The notes beneath the pieces were generated by a model that had not been told where the DNA came from, searched no databases, and saw only the letters and a program-made list of their open reading frames with translations. A program made the position numbers and the translations under genes. Positions 19,201 through 25,651 of a DNA stretch of 34,745 bases are shown in pieces (position 1 is the first letter of the stretch; each line of letters begins with the position of its first letter). The stretch is taken from positions 1 to 34,745 of the IMG/VR virus record IMGVR_UViG_3300044302_001176. One strand, given 5' to 3'. The DNA comes from a virus.

Positions 19201-19329
19201 CCAAGAGCTACAATGTCTTATACTTGTAACATGATTGTAAAAGATATAGCTTTACTTGATACTACTGGTAAACTGATGACTGACAGATTCCCATTAGGAG
19301 GAGTAGCTGATGAACGAGATTATTCCTGA
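16267..19329 (+). CDS. Large tail protein with N-terminal PKD-like domain (1020 aa)
   Basis: The ATG at 16267 overlaps the stop of the previous gene (TAATG), the usual junction here; an in-frame ATG at 16246 is possible but lies inside the previous gene. Residues ~5-90 resemble a PKD/Ig-like domain (YIDWDDGTSN, GTMTVKHTYNQAGIFKPIIQTVN). The middle is beta-rich and Ser/Thr-rich, with a Gly-rich hinge at 18556-18597. The last ~90 residues (GVPVYWDEKQKDGTYIRLWG, VIGNLNET, PRATMSYTCNMIVKDIALLD) look like the closing beta domain of a distal tail or baseplate protein. It precedes a hub-like gene, consistent with tail-tip location. Confidence 0.78.
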   Translation: MALTWDDSTPDVNQEVTATLTFTNSDVRAVYIDWDDGTSNKKDEANYQWVTTTEPKGTMTVKHTYNQAGIFKPIIQTVNSSGFISRYYGSESSNTNIVPYSQDSSIVSSTVSDKAPSAIMKIENTENNSGIDNSILREQGAKQLYIAIAPTVTRTELTGTIKQVTLSVEGVTHINSLVQNSSDDTEAQFGLGSMSKLQTLEFDINFTTAANQYGVYDFYGEANSNTVGLWSQVLKFKYVSCKATGTTAAAVDTDYTTNEVFNRLKIFLVTKAADGKYYPISYVSAGSPIKIADDNTRYSTLDMGQSRAAASNKTISNYRYDSGKGWLSPIKQWDLETIVGTTKTLGSGTKQTSSIVTQHYSYLINPIGLNNVAAQALFGSGGANIYPWYNPPIGGATTSGNLREDSVGLDDFGRLYDQYYCTRTSVQASSNSGSSINSNQPEVFRISPAPNWSTAESITETPVSDHTSAMLNNGSGNSFKLSSVNGETQKDIKNADSLTQEAEYLLLTFDSKTNKIFFNATNYTNGLQSGLTGYTNISGLKVAGVEYLHIDESGTKKQNAYWKNVDFVDTTKIYREKRDTSTKKYDDFHTSFAKSGFISFDMPHDWSNTSIKKLCGGQYNTASGTFSNCVAAGQDDVVVTGTATNVAGVSGYGDGMVKVTLSAAADKTAMQTIGTEDDVGAYKYAFIVTTGTASGSMWWVASGGANGWDEDTGNGIICLQVGNTGTSASNAQLVMPAGTITGSVRRVNIYDVVDGTPKVFQDGGAGGGAGGAGASTNWKLMPVQSQYYKIDSGGSAANVWFPNQYNLRNAIFTGSSWATNDKYLLKITLSGQTNAGTVDQPCPELWNIFDASSADTTIIKSVDDSAYNLNSIPITSDISMRRSGIYYRAITRKGKTFIAKTGVGLEQVGFSSKALGDETSSTAFEDHGPGTMYGYLHKVRKLQEEGVPVYWDEKQKDGTYIRLWGVIGNLNETRASGGPRATMSYTCNMIVKDIALLDTTGKLMTDRFPLGGVADERDYS

Positions 19330-20359
19330 GATTAGAATTGAAGGTAAAATAGTTCCTTTTACTAAAGGCGCTTATACTTCTACAGGTGGTTTAACTGCTG
19401 CAACTTTAGAATTTACTATACCTCGTACATATGGTGGGTTTAAAAAACTATGGAATAAAGAGGTAACATTTTACCCACATGAGTATGATAACAAACCTTT
19501 ATTCAGAGGATATATAAAAAGATTAAAAGAAGATTTCAACCAAGTAACTATATATGCTCAGGATGTTATAGGTTATATGGTGTTAGGTGGAGATGAAGAA
19601 AAGGCTAAGGTTTCTTTAACTGATGATAGTAATATTGATGGTTTAACTATCGGTAATGCTATTAGAAAGGTTATTAAATTAGCTAACCTTGATAGTAAAA
19701 TTAAAACAGATTTTATAGGAGATACAAGTCCTTTAGTTTCTTCATCGCAATCTATTATTAGAGGTACTAAAGGTGTTAAAGAAATTATCAAGGAACTATT
19801 AGGAACGGCTGTAGATAATTCAGGTGCCATACCTCGTGCTAATATAATAAAAGTTTTTGATGATGGTAGTAGTTCTCAGTTGGCTATAGAGTTAGAATCA
19901 GATTTAGATGATACTGAGATTAAACATATATTTAGTGAGTATACAAATATTAATAACCTCAGAATAGTTAATAAGAAAATTCCTACTATAGTCATAGTAG
20001 AAGGAGACGGCGTTGTAGGTAAGTTTGAACACGAGAGTGCAATAGAAGCTCTTGATAGAAATTACCTTGAAGTACAGAATGACAACCTTAAATCACCAGC
20101 AGAGTGTAGAGATTTTGCACAGAAAGTATTCAGAGCTAATTTAGATACACAATATGAGTATAGTATATCTTCACAGGAAGGATTATACCTTGCTGAAAAT
20201 GATGTTATTAGAGTAGAAACTGCTGACCCTAAGTTTAGTGGTAATTATAGAGTTCGTGGTAAAAAAATAGCGTTTGGTCCTAACTCATTTACAATAGGAT
20301 TAAATATAAATAAAAAACCCCCAACCTTAGTTGAGTTTATAGCACAACAAGATAACTAA
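19310..20359 (+). CDS. Tail hub / baseplate hub-like protein
   Basis: The 349-residue protein starts with short strands (EIRIEGKIVPFTKG, AATLEFTIPR), contains FRGYIKRLKEDFNQVTIYAQDVIGYM, and ends with RDFAQKVFRANLDTQYEYSI, then LYLAENDVIRVET and YRVRGKKIAFGPNSFTIGLNI. This resembles gp44/gpD/XkdQ-type hub proteins, whose two barrel domains form the tail tip channel. It overlaps the previous gene by 20 bases, has SD AGGAGGAG, and is the last gene of the plus-strand block. Its stop shares bases with the opposing stop. No lysozyme domain is fused. Confidence 0.72.
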   Translation: MNEIIPEIRIEGKIVPFTKGAYTSTGGLTAATLEFTIPRTYGGFKKLWNKEVTFYPHEYDNKPLFRGYIKRLKEDFNQVTIYAQDVIGYMVLGGDEEKAKVSLTDDSNIDGLTIGNAIRKVIKLANLDSKIKTDFIGDTSPLVSSSQSIIRGTKGVKEIIKELLGTAVDNSGAIPRANIIKVFDDGSSSQLAIELESDLDDTEIKHIFSEYTNINNLRIVNKKIPTIVIVEGDGVVGKFEHESAIEALDRNYLEVQNDNLKSPAECRDFAQKVFRANLDTQYEYSISSQEGLYLAENDVIRVETADPKFSGNYRVRGKKIAFGPNSFTIGLNINKKPPTLVEFIAQQDN

Positions 20360-20361
20360 GG
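20325..20361. terminator. Inverted repeat at convergent gene ends (possible two-way terminator)
   Basis: CCTTAGTT (20325-20332) and AACTAAGG (20354-20361) are perfect 8-base reverse complements around a 21-base loop. The right arm contains both stop codons: TAA of the hub gene (20357-20359) and TAG of the opposing gene (20356-20358). With no spacer between the two blocks, this is the only visible structure that could end transcription from either side. T-runs are weak, so function is tentative. Confidence 0.4.
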
Positions 20362-20631
20362 AGTATTCATATTTGGTGGACCACGTGGGTTACCAACGAC
20401 ACCATCATCTCTTCCATATGTAGGACAATAGTCTCCTGCTATACCACTACCACCAGAAGTTTCTGTTCCGCCGGGATTCATTGTTCTAACTGGTACGGTA
20501 CCTGCTGGCTGCATACCTCCGAACTCACCATCACCTACTTTAACTACAGAATCTATTCTACCTTCTGATGTCAGTCCCGCATCACGGCCCATTTTACGAC
20601 CGTAACCTGTAATATCTTTTTCGAATTCCAT
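20356..20631 (-). CDS. Gly-rich small protein, unknown (91 aa)
   Basis: It is the last gene of the minus-strand block. The protein is rich in Gly, Pro and Asp (GGTETSGGSGIAGDYCP, GNPRGPPNMNTP) and probably mostly unstructured; the N-terminus MEFEKDITGYGRKMGRDAGL is the only helical-looking part. No SD is obvious. No family recognised. It follows the 155-residue gene by 7 bases and probably shares its mRNA. A minor virion protein is one option. Confidence 0.6.
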   Translation of the reverse strand: MEFEKDITGYGRKMGRDAGLTSEGRIDSVVKVGDGEFGGMQPAGTVPVRTMNPGGTETSGGSGIAGDYCPTYGRDDGVVGNPRGPPNMNTP

Positions 20632-20638
20632 ATTTAAT

Positions 20639-21106
20639 CTATGTAGAAGCTACAAAGACCTCCACATCAACAGCGTTTGAAGCTGGGTCTACTATTACCT
20701 TTACTAGATTTTCTAATGTAGGGAAAGTAGGGGTTGTAGAATCATCGTCTGCTATTGCTAAAAGTGCAGGAGGACCAAAAATGTGACTTTCAGCTGCTCC
20801 TAGATTTACTGTGAATACAGTGTTTGTTGTTACATATCCTATTTTTACTGCGTTGGTATCATCTTTATTGGTTATTCTAAGATATTTTACATCATCTACA
20901 TCTAAGTCACCCGGTAAAACATTAACAGCACTAGCAAATTGAAGTACTGTAGTGTCAACGCCAGCAGGGCATGTTACTATTCTTTTTAATAATTCTGTAA
21001 CATTAGTTATTGTTCTGTAATTTACAGCTCCATTGTCACTACCGTTTATACTTATTTCTTCTTTAACTGTTAGAGTCAATGTTGCTGGGGTTATACTCGT
21101 TGCCAT
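20639..21106 (-). CDS. Beta-rich small protein, possible virion protein (155 aa)
   Basis: The sequence alternates short strands (SITPATLTLTVKEEISING, YLRITNKDDTNAVKIGYV, VTTNTVFTVNLGAAESHIF, LENLVKVIVDPASNAVDVEVFVAS), with few charged helices. This resembles small accessory or decoration-type virion proteins of marine phages that I know only as hypothetical. No catalytic residues stand out. It starts 8 bases after the RNR stop, so co-transcription with RNR is likely, although an early location for a structural gene would be unusual. Confidence 0.7.
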   Translation of the reverse strand: MATSITPATLTLTVKEEISINGSDNGAVNYRTITNVTELLKRIVTCPAGVDTTVLQFASAVNVLPGDLDVDDVKYLRITNKDDTNAVKIGYVTTNTVFTVNLGAAESHIFGPPALLAIADDDSTTPTFPTLENLVKVIVDPASNAVDVEVFVAST

Positions 21107-21114
21107 ATTTCATC

Positions 21115-22980
21115 CTAAATTTCACATTTATCACCAACACAAGCATACTCAGATTTACCTTGAGTATTGTCTTGAGTCTCGTATTGGGACAATTGCTTAT
21201 AATCAATTACGGGCTGAGCCTTTATAAGCCTTTCGTAGGTTCTGTGGTCAATTTCCTCATATGGAGCTAATTCATACTTTCCGCCCGAGTATGGCAAAAA
21301 GGATACTCCATTTATGATATCCCAGTTTTGGTACACCCAATTACCTACCTCAAACCATTCATCATCTCTAACATATACAGTCATACTAGCATTGTGTTCA
21401 CACCAATTATGTTGTAGGTTCTTATAATGTTTTAACTGGTCTAGTGCTGTTACATCATTCCTAGTCATACACCCATCAGGTGATTTGACTGGAAATTCCA
21501 ATACCCATGTACTAGCATCTTCCTTGGTTTGACCATTTTCTGGACTACATTTTACACCAGAATCTTTCATCAAATTAAATAATGGGTCACGAGCTGCTAT
21601 TCTATAACGACGGATGTAGTATTGAGAATATCTAGGGTGAACTCCAGACGCCGAGTCTACAAGCTGTGAAACTGTGCCCGATGGCTTTACACAAGTAGTT
21701 GCTGCTGGCATTTTAGTTCCTAATATACCTGATGCTTTGCGAGATATACGCAAAACACGGCTTTTAAGGGCTTTTAAAGCCTCCGATGTCAATATGGAAG
21801 GGTTATCCATCTGACCAGTTAAACTAACGCCTAGAAGCGCTTCTACGTCACAATTCTTTTTCCACTCTTTTCTGAGGTATGGAAAATCTGTGAACGAACT
21901 TTGTATAACACCAAGCCATGTTGCAGTCTCCACCTTGTCTAACAACGTATCAAGGTCATCGTCTTCTCTTACTACTACTTCCGAAAGGTTACAAAATTGC
22001 ATATCTCGTAACATTATTTCTCCACAAGGATTTGTACCCTGTATGAGTGGAGCGTAACGACGTGCAGGTGCTTTAGCTTGAGCAGAAGAAAGGTTAAATA
22101 TACCTCTTTCTCCAGTACCTGATTTAGCTAATGCACCCCACTCTATAAGGAAATCAGCCGCTGAGGGCTTCTCTCTATAAATTGCACTATTATTAGCCAT
22201 TGCCCTCTTAATAGGGAAAGGCCATTCTTTAGCATGTCTCATTTCTTTATCAGTTAAATCACTTAAAGATATCTGGGAGCTACGTCTTACACCCCCTACT
22301 ACAACTATCTCTGCTATCTGATTACAAATGTCGTGAGCCTCTAGTGTAGTTATCTTTCTACCTTGAGCGTTATGCATGGTTTCACGAATGAAATCGTGTA
22401 GTTTTACCAATGGTGCAGGACCAGACGCACGACCACCCATAGTCATAAGCCTAGCTCCTTCTCCTCTTATTTGAGAATAATCAAAATAAACATTCTGTCC
22501 TTCATATAAGCTTCCCATCAAGGTTTTCACTGAATCAGCCCATCCTGCTTTTGAATCATCAATAATGACTTTAGCATTACCTTGTGCTGATTTAATAGTT
22601 GGTACTTCAGGTAACTTAGATACTTCCTCTTCTTCAACTGAGAAACCAAAACCAGTTCCACACATTAAAACATATAAACATTCTGCAAAAGCATCAACTG
22701 AGTTAATTTTAGCAAAGGAGCAATTGTAAATGCAAGTGTTGTCTGCTTTAGCTGCTGGGCCTGCTGCCCATAAAAATCTCATAGATGGCATTACTGCGAA
22801 CTCCATCATATATTTTCTTATCTTGTTAATAGTTTTATCAGGTATATCTGGTCTTTCTGAAATTATAAAACCTATAAATCTTTCTATTGTTTCAGGCCAA
22901 TCTTCTCGCCTGTTATCTTCTTCTAACCAACGTGAATACGTTCTTTTATATATAAATTCTGCTACTTCGTTCTTAAACAT
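21115..22980 (-). CDS. nrdJ: Adenosylcobalamin-dependent ribonucleoside-triphosphate reductase (class II)
   Basis: Reduces ribonucleoside triphosphates to deoxy forms using vitamin B12 coenzyme, feeding viral DNA synthesis. Monomeric RTPR type: N-terminal YKRTYSRW, NCSFAKINSVDAF, LMCGTGFGFSVE, then NPCGEI (thiyl-radical Cys319, Glu321), partner Cys330 in MQFCNL, paired with Cys87, and the C-terminal shuttle pair Cys614/Cys619 (CVGDKCEI). Spacings of 11 between the central Cys and 5 in the tail match the Lactobacillus enzyme. All key residues are present. At 621 residues it is shorter than the ~740 of that enzyme. I chose the ATG at 22980 because GGAGTGG lies 7 bases upstream and the TATA box is too near the earlier ATG (23004). 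Needs B12 from host or medium. Confidence 0.95.
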   Translation of the reverse strand: MFKNEVAEFIYKRTYSRWLEEDNRREDWPETIERFIGFIISERPDIPDKTINKIRKYMMEFAVMPSMRFLWAAGPAAKADNTCIYNCSFAKINSVDAFAECLYVLMCGTGFGFSVEEEEVSKLPEVPTIKSAQGNAKVIIDDSKAGWADSVKTLMGSLYEGQNVYFDYSQIRGEGARLMTMGGRASGPAPLVKLHDFIRETMHNAQGRKITTLEAHDICNQIAEIVVVGGVRRSSQISLSDLTDKEMRHAKEWPFPIKRAMANNSAIYREKPSAADFLIEWGALAKSGTGERGIFNLSSAQAKAPARRYAPLIQGTNPCGEIMLRDMQFCNLSEVVVREDDDLDTLLDKVETATWLGVIQSSFTDFPYLRKEWKKNCDVEALLGVSLTGQMDNPSILTSEALKALKSRVLRISRKASGILGTKMPAATTCVKPSGTVSQLVDSASGVHPRYSQYYIRRYRIAARDPLFNLMKDSGVKCSPENGQTKEDASTWVLEFPVKSPDGCMTRNDVTALDQLKHYKNLQHNWCEHNASMTVYVRDDEWFEVGNWVYQNWDIINGVSFLPYSGGKYELAPYEEIDHRTYERLIKAQPVIDYKQLSQYETQDNTQGKSEYACVGDKCEI

Positions 22981-23017
22981 TTTACCACTCCAATTGCGGT
23001 TCATTACTATAGTTTAC

Positions 23018-23037
23018 GCTACTATAAAAGCCTTTTT
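23018..23037 (-). promoter_or_regulatory. Archaeal promoter (BRE + TATA) for RNR
   Basis: Read on the minus strand, AAAAAGG is followed by CTTTTATAGTAGC. The TATA centre (about 23026) lies 22 bases from the ATG at 23004 and 46 from that at 22980, so a start site near 23000 gives a leader of ~20 bases before the second ATG. It lies in one of the largest gaps of the minus strand and resembles the tail-tube promoter. Confidence 0.6.
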
Positions 23038-23072
23038 CTAATTTTTAAAATCTGTCAATACGCGCCGTGCGC

Positions 23073-23100
23073 AAGTGCAATTCTTTTTAGAATCACACTT
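23073..23100 (-). terminator. 12-bp hairpin between Lys-rich genes and RNR
   Basis: Bases 23073-23084 and 23089-23100 pair as a 12-bp stem (two G-T wobbles on the transcribed minus strand) with an AAAA loop. It follows the stop of the 73-residue gene and precedes the RNR promoter, so it may end the upstream transcript. A second small GCGC/GCGC palindrome follows at about 23061-23071. No U-run follows directly. A role as replication-origin structure is an alternative. Confidence 0.45.
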
Positions 23101-23126
23101 ACAACGACTTAGTGAAGTTAATAAAC

Positions 23127-23348
23127 TCACACTTTTACAAAGATACCAGCGTCATCGAAATATCCATGACAACCGTTCTTTACATAAATATCCTTACCTT
23201 TGTGGTCAGGATGGGATGTTTTAGATTCGTGGACTGCGTATAATTTAGCCCAATAAGCTGAATCCTTTACTTCCTCTTTTACTTCTTCTTTTACTTCTTT
23301 CTTAGGCTCAGCCTTTTTTGATTCTTTTTTAGTTGTTTTCTTAGCCAT
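23127..23348 (-). CDS. Lys/Glu-rich small protein with KEEV repeats (73 aa)
   Basis: The N-terminal 28 residues are low-complexity (MAKKTTKKESKKAEPKKE then KEEVKEEVK), followed by a folded-looking end with aromatic, His and Cys residues (SAYWAKLYAVHESKTSHPD, GCHGYFDDAGIFVKV). GGTGG SD lies 9 bases upstream. Its charged N-terminus repeats that of the next gene upstream (23351-23473), suggesting local duplication. No family recognised. The charged part may bind nucleic acid or act as a flexible linker. Confidence 0.7.
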   Translation of the reverse strand: MAKKTTKKESKKAEPKKEVKEEVKEEVKDSAYWAKLYAVHESKTSHPDHKGKDIYVKNGCHGYFDDAGIFVKV

Positions 23349-23350
23349 GA

Positions 23351-23473
23351 TTATTCCACCTTTCTTAATCTACCACCAATCATCATTCTTTTTGGTTCTT
23401 TTGGTGTTTCTTCTTTAACTTCTTCTTTGGCCTCTTCTTTAACTTCTTCTTTCTTAGCTGCTTTTTTAGCCAT
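23351..23473 (-). CDS. Lys/Glu-rich mini-protein with KEEV repeats (40 aa)
   Basis: The ATG lies at 23473, directly after the upstream gene's stop, and the TAA lies at 23351-23353. The peptide starts MAKKAAKKEEVKEEAKEE and ends PKRMMIGGRLRKVE. The first half shares its KK and KEEVKEE pattern with the next gene; the second half differs. The final codons carry AGAAAGGTGG, which serves as SD for the following gene. Function unknown. Confidence 0.6.
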   Translation of the reverse strand: MAKKAAKKEEVKEEAKEEVKEETPKEPKRMMIGGRLRKVE

Positions 23474-23475
23474 GC

Positions 23476-23823
23476 TTACTTACCATCCTCTTCAATCTTA
23501 GCGAATTGCTCACCAATGATTGTACTCTTGACCATTTCGGCCTCAGCCCAAGGAACAATAGTTCCTGATAGGCCGGTAATAGAATCGGTAACTCCGTTCC
23601 ATGCGTATCCTGCTATCTTGTTAGGGTCGTCCCCTTCCTTGATATCTGCGTTAGGGACAACAGTGTCCCAATATCCGGAAAGTCCATTAGGAGTACAAAC
23701 AGTTCTAAATCCTACACATACACCAGTTGGGTCTACGTTAGGGTAGACTTCGTAGCGTGCTACGTAGACATCTGCTTGACATCCTGCGTTTCCGGAAACC
23801 TTTATAGTTAATATGCTTGCCAT
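23476..23823 (-). CDS. Small beta-rich protein, possible virion protein (115 aa)
   Basis: The sequence begins with strands (ASILTIKVSGNAGCQADVYVARYEVYPN), has several Cys (GVCVGFRTVCTPNG) and ends in a helix (EAEMVKSTIIGEQFAKIEED). AAAAAGGTGA SD is clear. It resembles no family I can name. Cys and strand content would fit a stable, possibly capsid-associated protein. It lies among Lys-rich mini-genes, and a candidate promoter upstream at 24377-24385 may drive this small set. Confidence 0.68.
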   Translation of the reverse strand: MASILTIKVSGNAGCQADVYVARYEVYPNVDPTGVCVGFRTVCTPNGLSGYWDTVVPNADIKEGDDPNKIAGYAWNGVTDSITGLSGTIVPWAEAEMVKSTIIGEQFAKIEEDGK

Positions 23824-23854
23824 AATATTTCACCTTTTTTTGTCTTCGCCAATA

Positions 23855-23965
23855 TTATTTTTTACGTTTATATTTGCGTTTCGTTGCTTTCTTTTTGCCT
23901 TTAGATTTTACTTTAGTGGGAAGTTTGGCGCCCTTAGGCGTCTCCTTCTCCCACTTCTTCGCCAT
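23855..23965 (-). CDS. Lys-rich mini-protein (36 aa)
   Basis: The frame starts at the ATG at 23965 and ends TAA at 23855-23857. The peptide MAKKWEKETPKGAKLPTKVK continues with a Lys/Arg run (KRKYKRKK). It overlaps the 3' end of the coiled-coil gene by 32 bases and precedes the 115-residue gene by 31. It matches the virus's habit of tiny basic genes. Likely real from composition and the MAKK start shared with two neighbours; function unknown. Confidence 0.5.
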   Translation of the reverse strand: MAKKWEKETPKGAKLPTKVKSKGKKKATKRKYKRKK

Positions 23966-24302
23966 CTTTGGCTTGTTCTTGTACATCCAAGCTCTCTGCT
24001 TCTGACTCTTGAAGGGCATCTTCTGATTCCTTTTGTAGTTTTTCTATGTAAGCTTGCCAATCATGAACTAACTCTTGCTCTTCCATGAATGTATTGACAA
24101 TCTCTGCATTTTTTTGTAATGCTTCTTGCATTTGCATTGCTTGCTGTTCTGTAGCTTGTAGTCTGTCACCCAGTTGTCTGGTTTGTCCGACTAACCAATT
24201 CAAGTTCTCACTTGTTTGAGCAGGTCCTTGACTTCTGTCAAAATCCTTGACCCAAGCTTCGACTTCGTTCATACGTTTCTCTAGTCTTTTTAATGTTGCC
24301 AT
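23934..24302 (-). CDS. Coiled-coil protein with acidic tail (122 aa)
   Basis: Residues 1-100 are helical with heptads (LKRLEKRMNEVEAWVKDFD, LGDRLQATEQQAMQMQEALQ, YIEKLQKESEDAL), and the last ~25 are very acidic (ESLDVQEQAKDGEEVGEGDA). A coiled coil with an acidic tail can serve as a scaffold, adaptor or nucleic-acid mimic; nothing chooses between these. It starts 12 bases after the primase stop. A TATA-like element lies ~80 bases before its start, inside the primase gene. Confidence 0.72.
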   Translation of the reverse strand: MATLKRLEKRMNEVEAWVKDFDRSQGPAQTSENLNWLVGQTRQLGDRLQATEQQAMQMQEALQKNAEIVNTFMEEQELVHDWQAYIEKLQKESEDALQESEAESLDVQEQAKDGEEVGEGDA

Positions 24303-24314
24303 TTTTCTTTACTC

Positions 24315-25394
24315 CTATGCACAGCTACATTTGTCTGTACATATTTTCATTTGTATTAACTTATCCTTTGAATACCTATTTAAAGCTTTCTCTCTCATGT
24401 TATGTATGATATGACCAGCTTTCTTAGGGTCATCAGTATACCAACCCCAGTCTCGACCGGGCTCGTTATAGATACTTTCAAATACAAAGTGAATGTCAGG
24501 GTTGGAGTATCCTGCATTGATTAACTCCATACCAATTATTTTATTTTCTTCGTGGCTGCTATGTCCACGCTCTATGTTACGCTCTATAAGCTCTGTTATG
24601 CACCCCCTTAAAGGCATTATATAGTCATTCACTATAGAGCCACTGTGCTTAGTAGAGCTTATTGCTGTATTATTTATCTTATCTAAGAGCTTATTAATGC
24701 TTAGAGATACATTATGCTTTATACCTTGTTCGTTACACATAAACTCCACAAAGTTTCTAAAAGCCTTTTTACTCTTAGTTGATTCAAACTCCTCAGTTCG
24801 AGGCCCATCCATAGCCATTGCGTATAATTCCTCTATAGATAGTTTCATTATTTCTTCTACACTAAATTGTGTACACCATACTCCTGTGGGAGTTCCTTCA
24901 ATCTTAGATATGTATTGTGTGTTAGGTATCCTTCTTAAACATGCCACGCTGTTGTTGATACAGGCTTGGTCTAATGTTTTAAGTTTATAGGTCTCTTTTA
25001 AGTATGTTAAGTAATTTCTTAACATGTCTCTTTTCATAGTATCTAACAAGTCCACGTGGGAGAACAGGTCTATATTCATTTGAAAGCCCTTCCCCCCTGT
25101 AAGATATATCCTTGGGATTATCTCTCTCGGCTTGCAGTATTGTCTTATAAATTTTCTTACGTCTCTTAGGCATTTGTTTACATCCTTTTCATCATCAAAG
25201 TCAAACCATATAGTATTCAACACGGCTGAATCATAATTTGTTTTTCCTTCTGCTCTATCTGTAGTGTCGTCAAAAACAAACACACTAGTATAACAGTTCT
25301 TTTTACCATTAAATTCAGCTATTTTATCTTCTAGCTGTTCAACGTTGTAGCATCTAGCTATTCTGGCTGGGATTCCGAATTCTCTGAAGTACAT
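24315..25394 (-). CDS. Archaeo-eukaryotic primase fused to PriL-like Fe-S domain
   Basis: Makes primers for viral DNA replication. The catalytic AEP part carries motif I WFDFD (Asp65, Asp67), motif II TGGKGFQ (residues ~99-105, where Gln105 replaces the usual His) and motif III LRRIPNT (Arg154/155). The C-terminal ~95 residues match the PriL C-terminal domain pattern: GCITELIERNIERGHSS, a helical middle and a terminal ICTDKCSC, giving four Cys (265, 352, 356, 358) that could hold a 4Fe-4S cluster. Fused PriS-PriL proteins are known from archaeal plasmids and viruses. I used the ATG at 25394 (359 residues; AGAGG upstream); a GTG at 25424 would add 10. It overlaps the preceding gene by 37 bases. 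Confidence 0.85.
   Translation of the reverse strand: MYFREFGIPARIARCYNVEQLEDKIAEFNGKKNCYTSVFVFDDTTDRAEGKTNYDSAVLNTIWFDFDDEKDVNKCLRDVRKFIRQYCKPREIIPRIYLTGGKGFQMNIDLFSHVDLLDTMKRDMLRNYLTYLKETYKLKTLDQACINNSVACLRRIPNTQYISKIEGTPTGVWCTQFSVEEIMKLSIEELYAMAMDGPRTEEFESTKSKKAFRNFVEFMCNEQGIKHNVSLSINKLLDKINNTAISSTKHSGSIVNDYIMPLRGCITELIERNIERGHSSHEENKIIGMELINAGYSNPDIHFVFESIYNEPGRDWGWYTDDPKKAGHIIHNMREKALNRYSKDKLIQMKICTDKCSCA
24374..24392 (-). promoter_or_regulatory. Candidate internal promoter in the primase 3' end
   Basis: On the minus strand GAAAGCTTTAAATAGG (TATA-like part 24377-24385) matches the AAAAGCTTTATATAG element before the tail-tube genes. The expected start site is near 24355, about 53 bases before the coiled-coil ATG. 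It lies inside the codons for KALNRYS of the primase, so chance cannot be excluded. Confidence 0.3.
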
Positions 25395-25651
25395 TCTTTT
25401 AAAACCTCTATAGTCTGGCACCAATCTCTAGGTATCGCGAGGACATCTATACCATCGGTGTCTGACCAGTGTTGTACTAGTATTAAAGCTTTTGGGTCAT
25501 CTATTATCATTTCACCAACAGTCTCACATACAGCCAAGTGCATTTCAGGGTGTTTAGCATTTATAGTATGCAATTTTATCTGCTGTGCAGCATCCCACCA
25601 AGTAACCTTGACGAGAGGACCTACTCCACCTATTCCTGCGTGATGGCCCAT
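25358..25651 (-). CDS. Small phage-type protein, unknown (97 aa)
   Basis: The protein (VKVTWWDAAQQIKLHTIN, EMHLAVCETVGEMIIDDPK, ALILVQHWSDTDGIDVLAIP) resembles a small alpha/beta protein common in phages: a WxDA start, a central TVG segment, a strand for VQHWSD and a closing IPRDWCQTIEVL. Members are annotated only as hypothetical. It overlaps the HAD-like gene upstream by 22 bases and the primase downstream by 37. Probably a regulator or accessory protein; no catalytic residues seen. Confidence 0.7.
   Translation of the reverse strand: MGHHAGIGGVGPLVKVTWWDAAQQIKLHTINAKHPEMHLAVCETVGEMIIDDPKALILVQHWSDTDGIDVLAIPRDWCQTIEVLKECTSENSESQPE

Noticed and set aside
23270-23460. Regular AAAGAAGAAGTT repeats as a CRISPR-like array
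   Set aside because: They are codon repeats for Lys/Glu in two small genes, with no uniform spacers.
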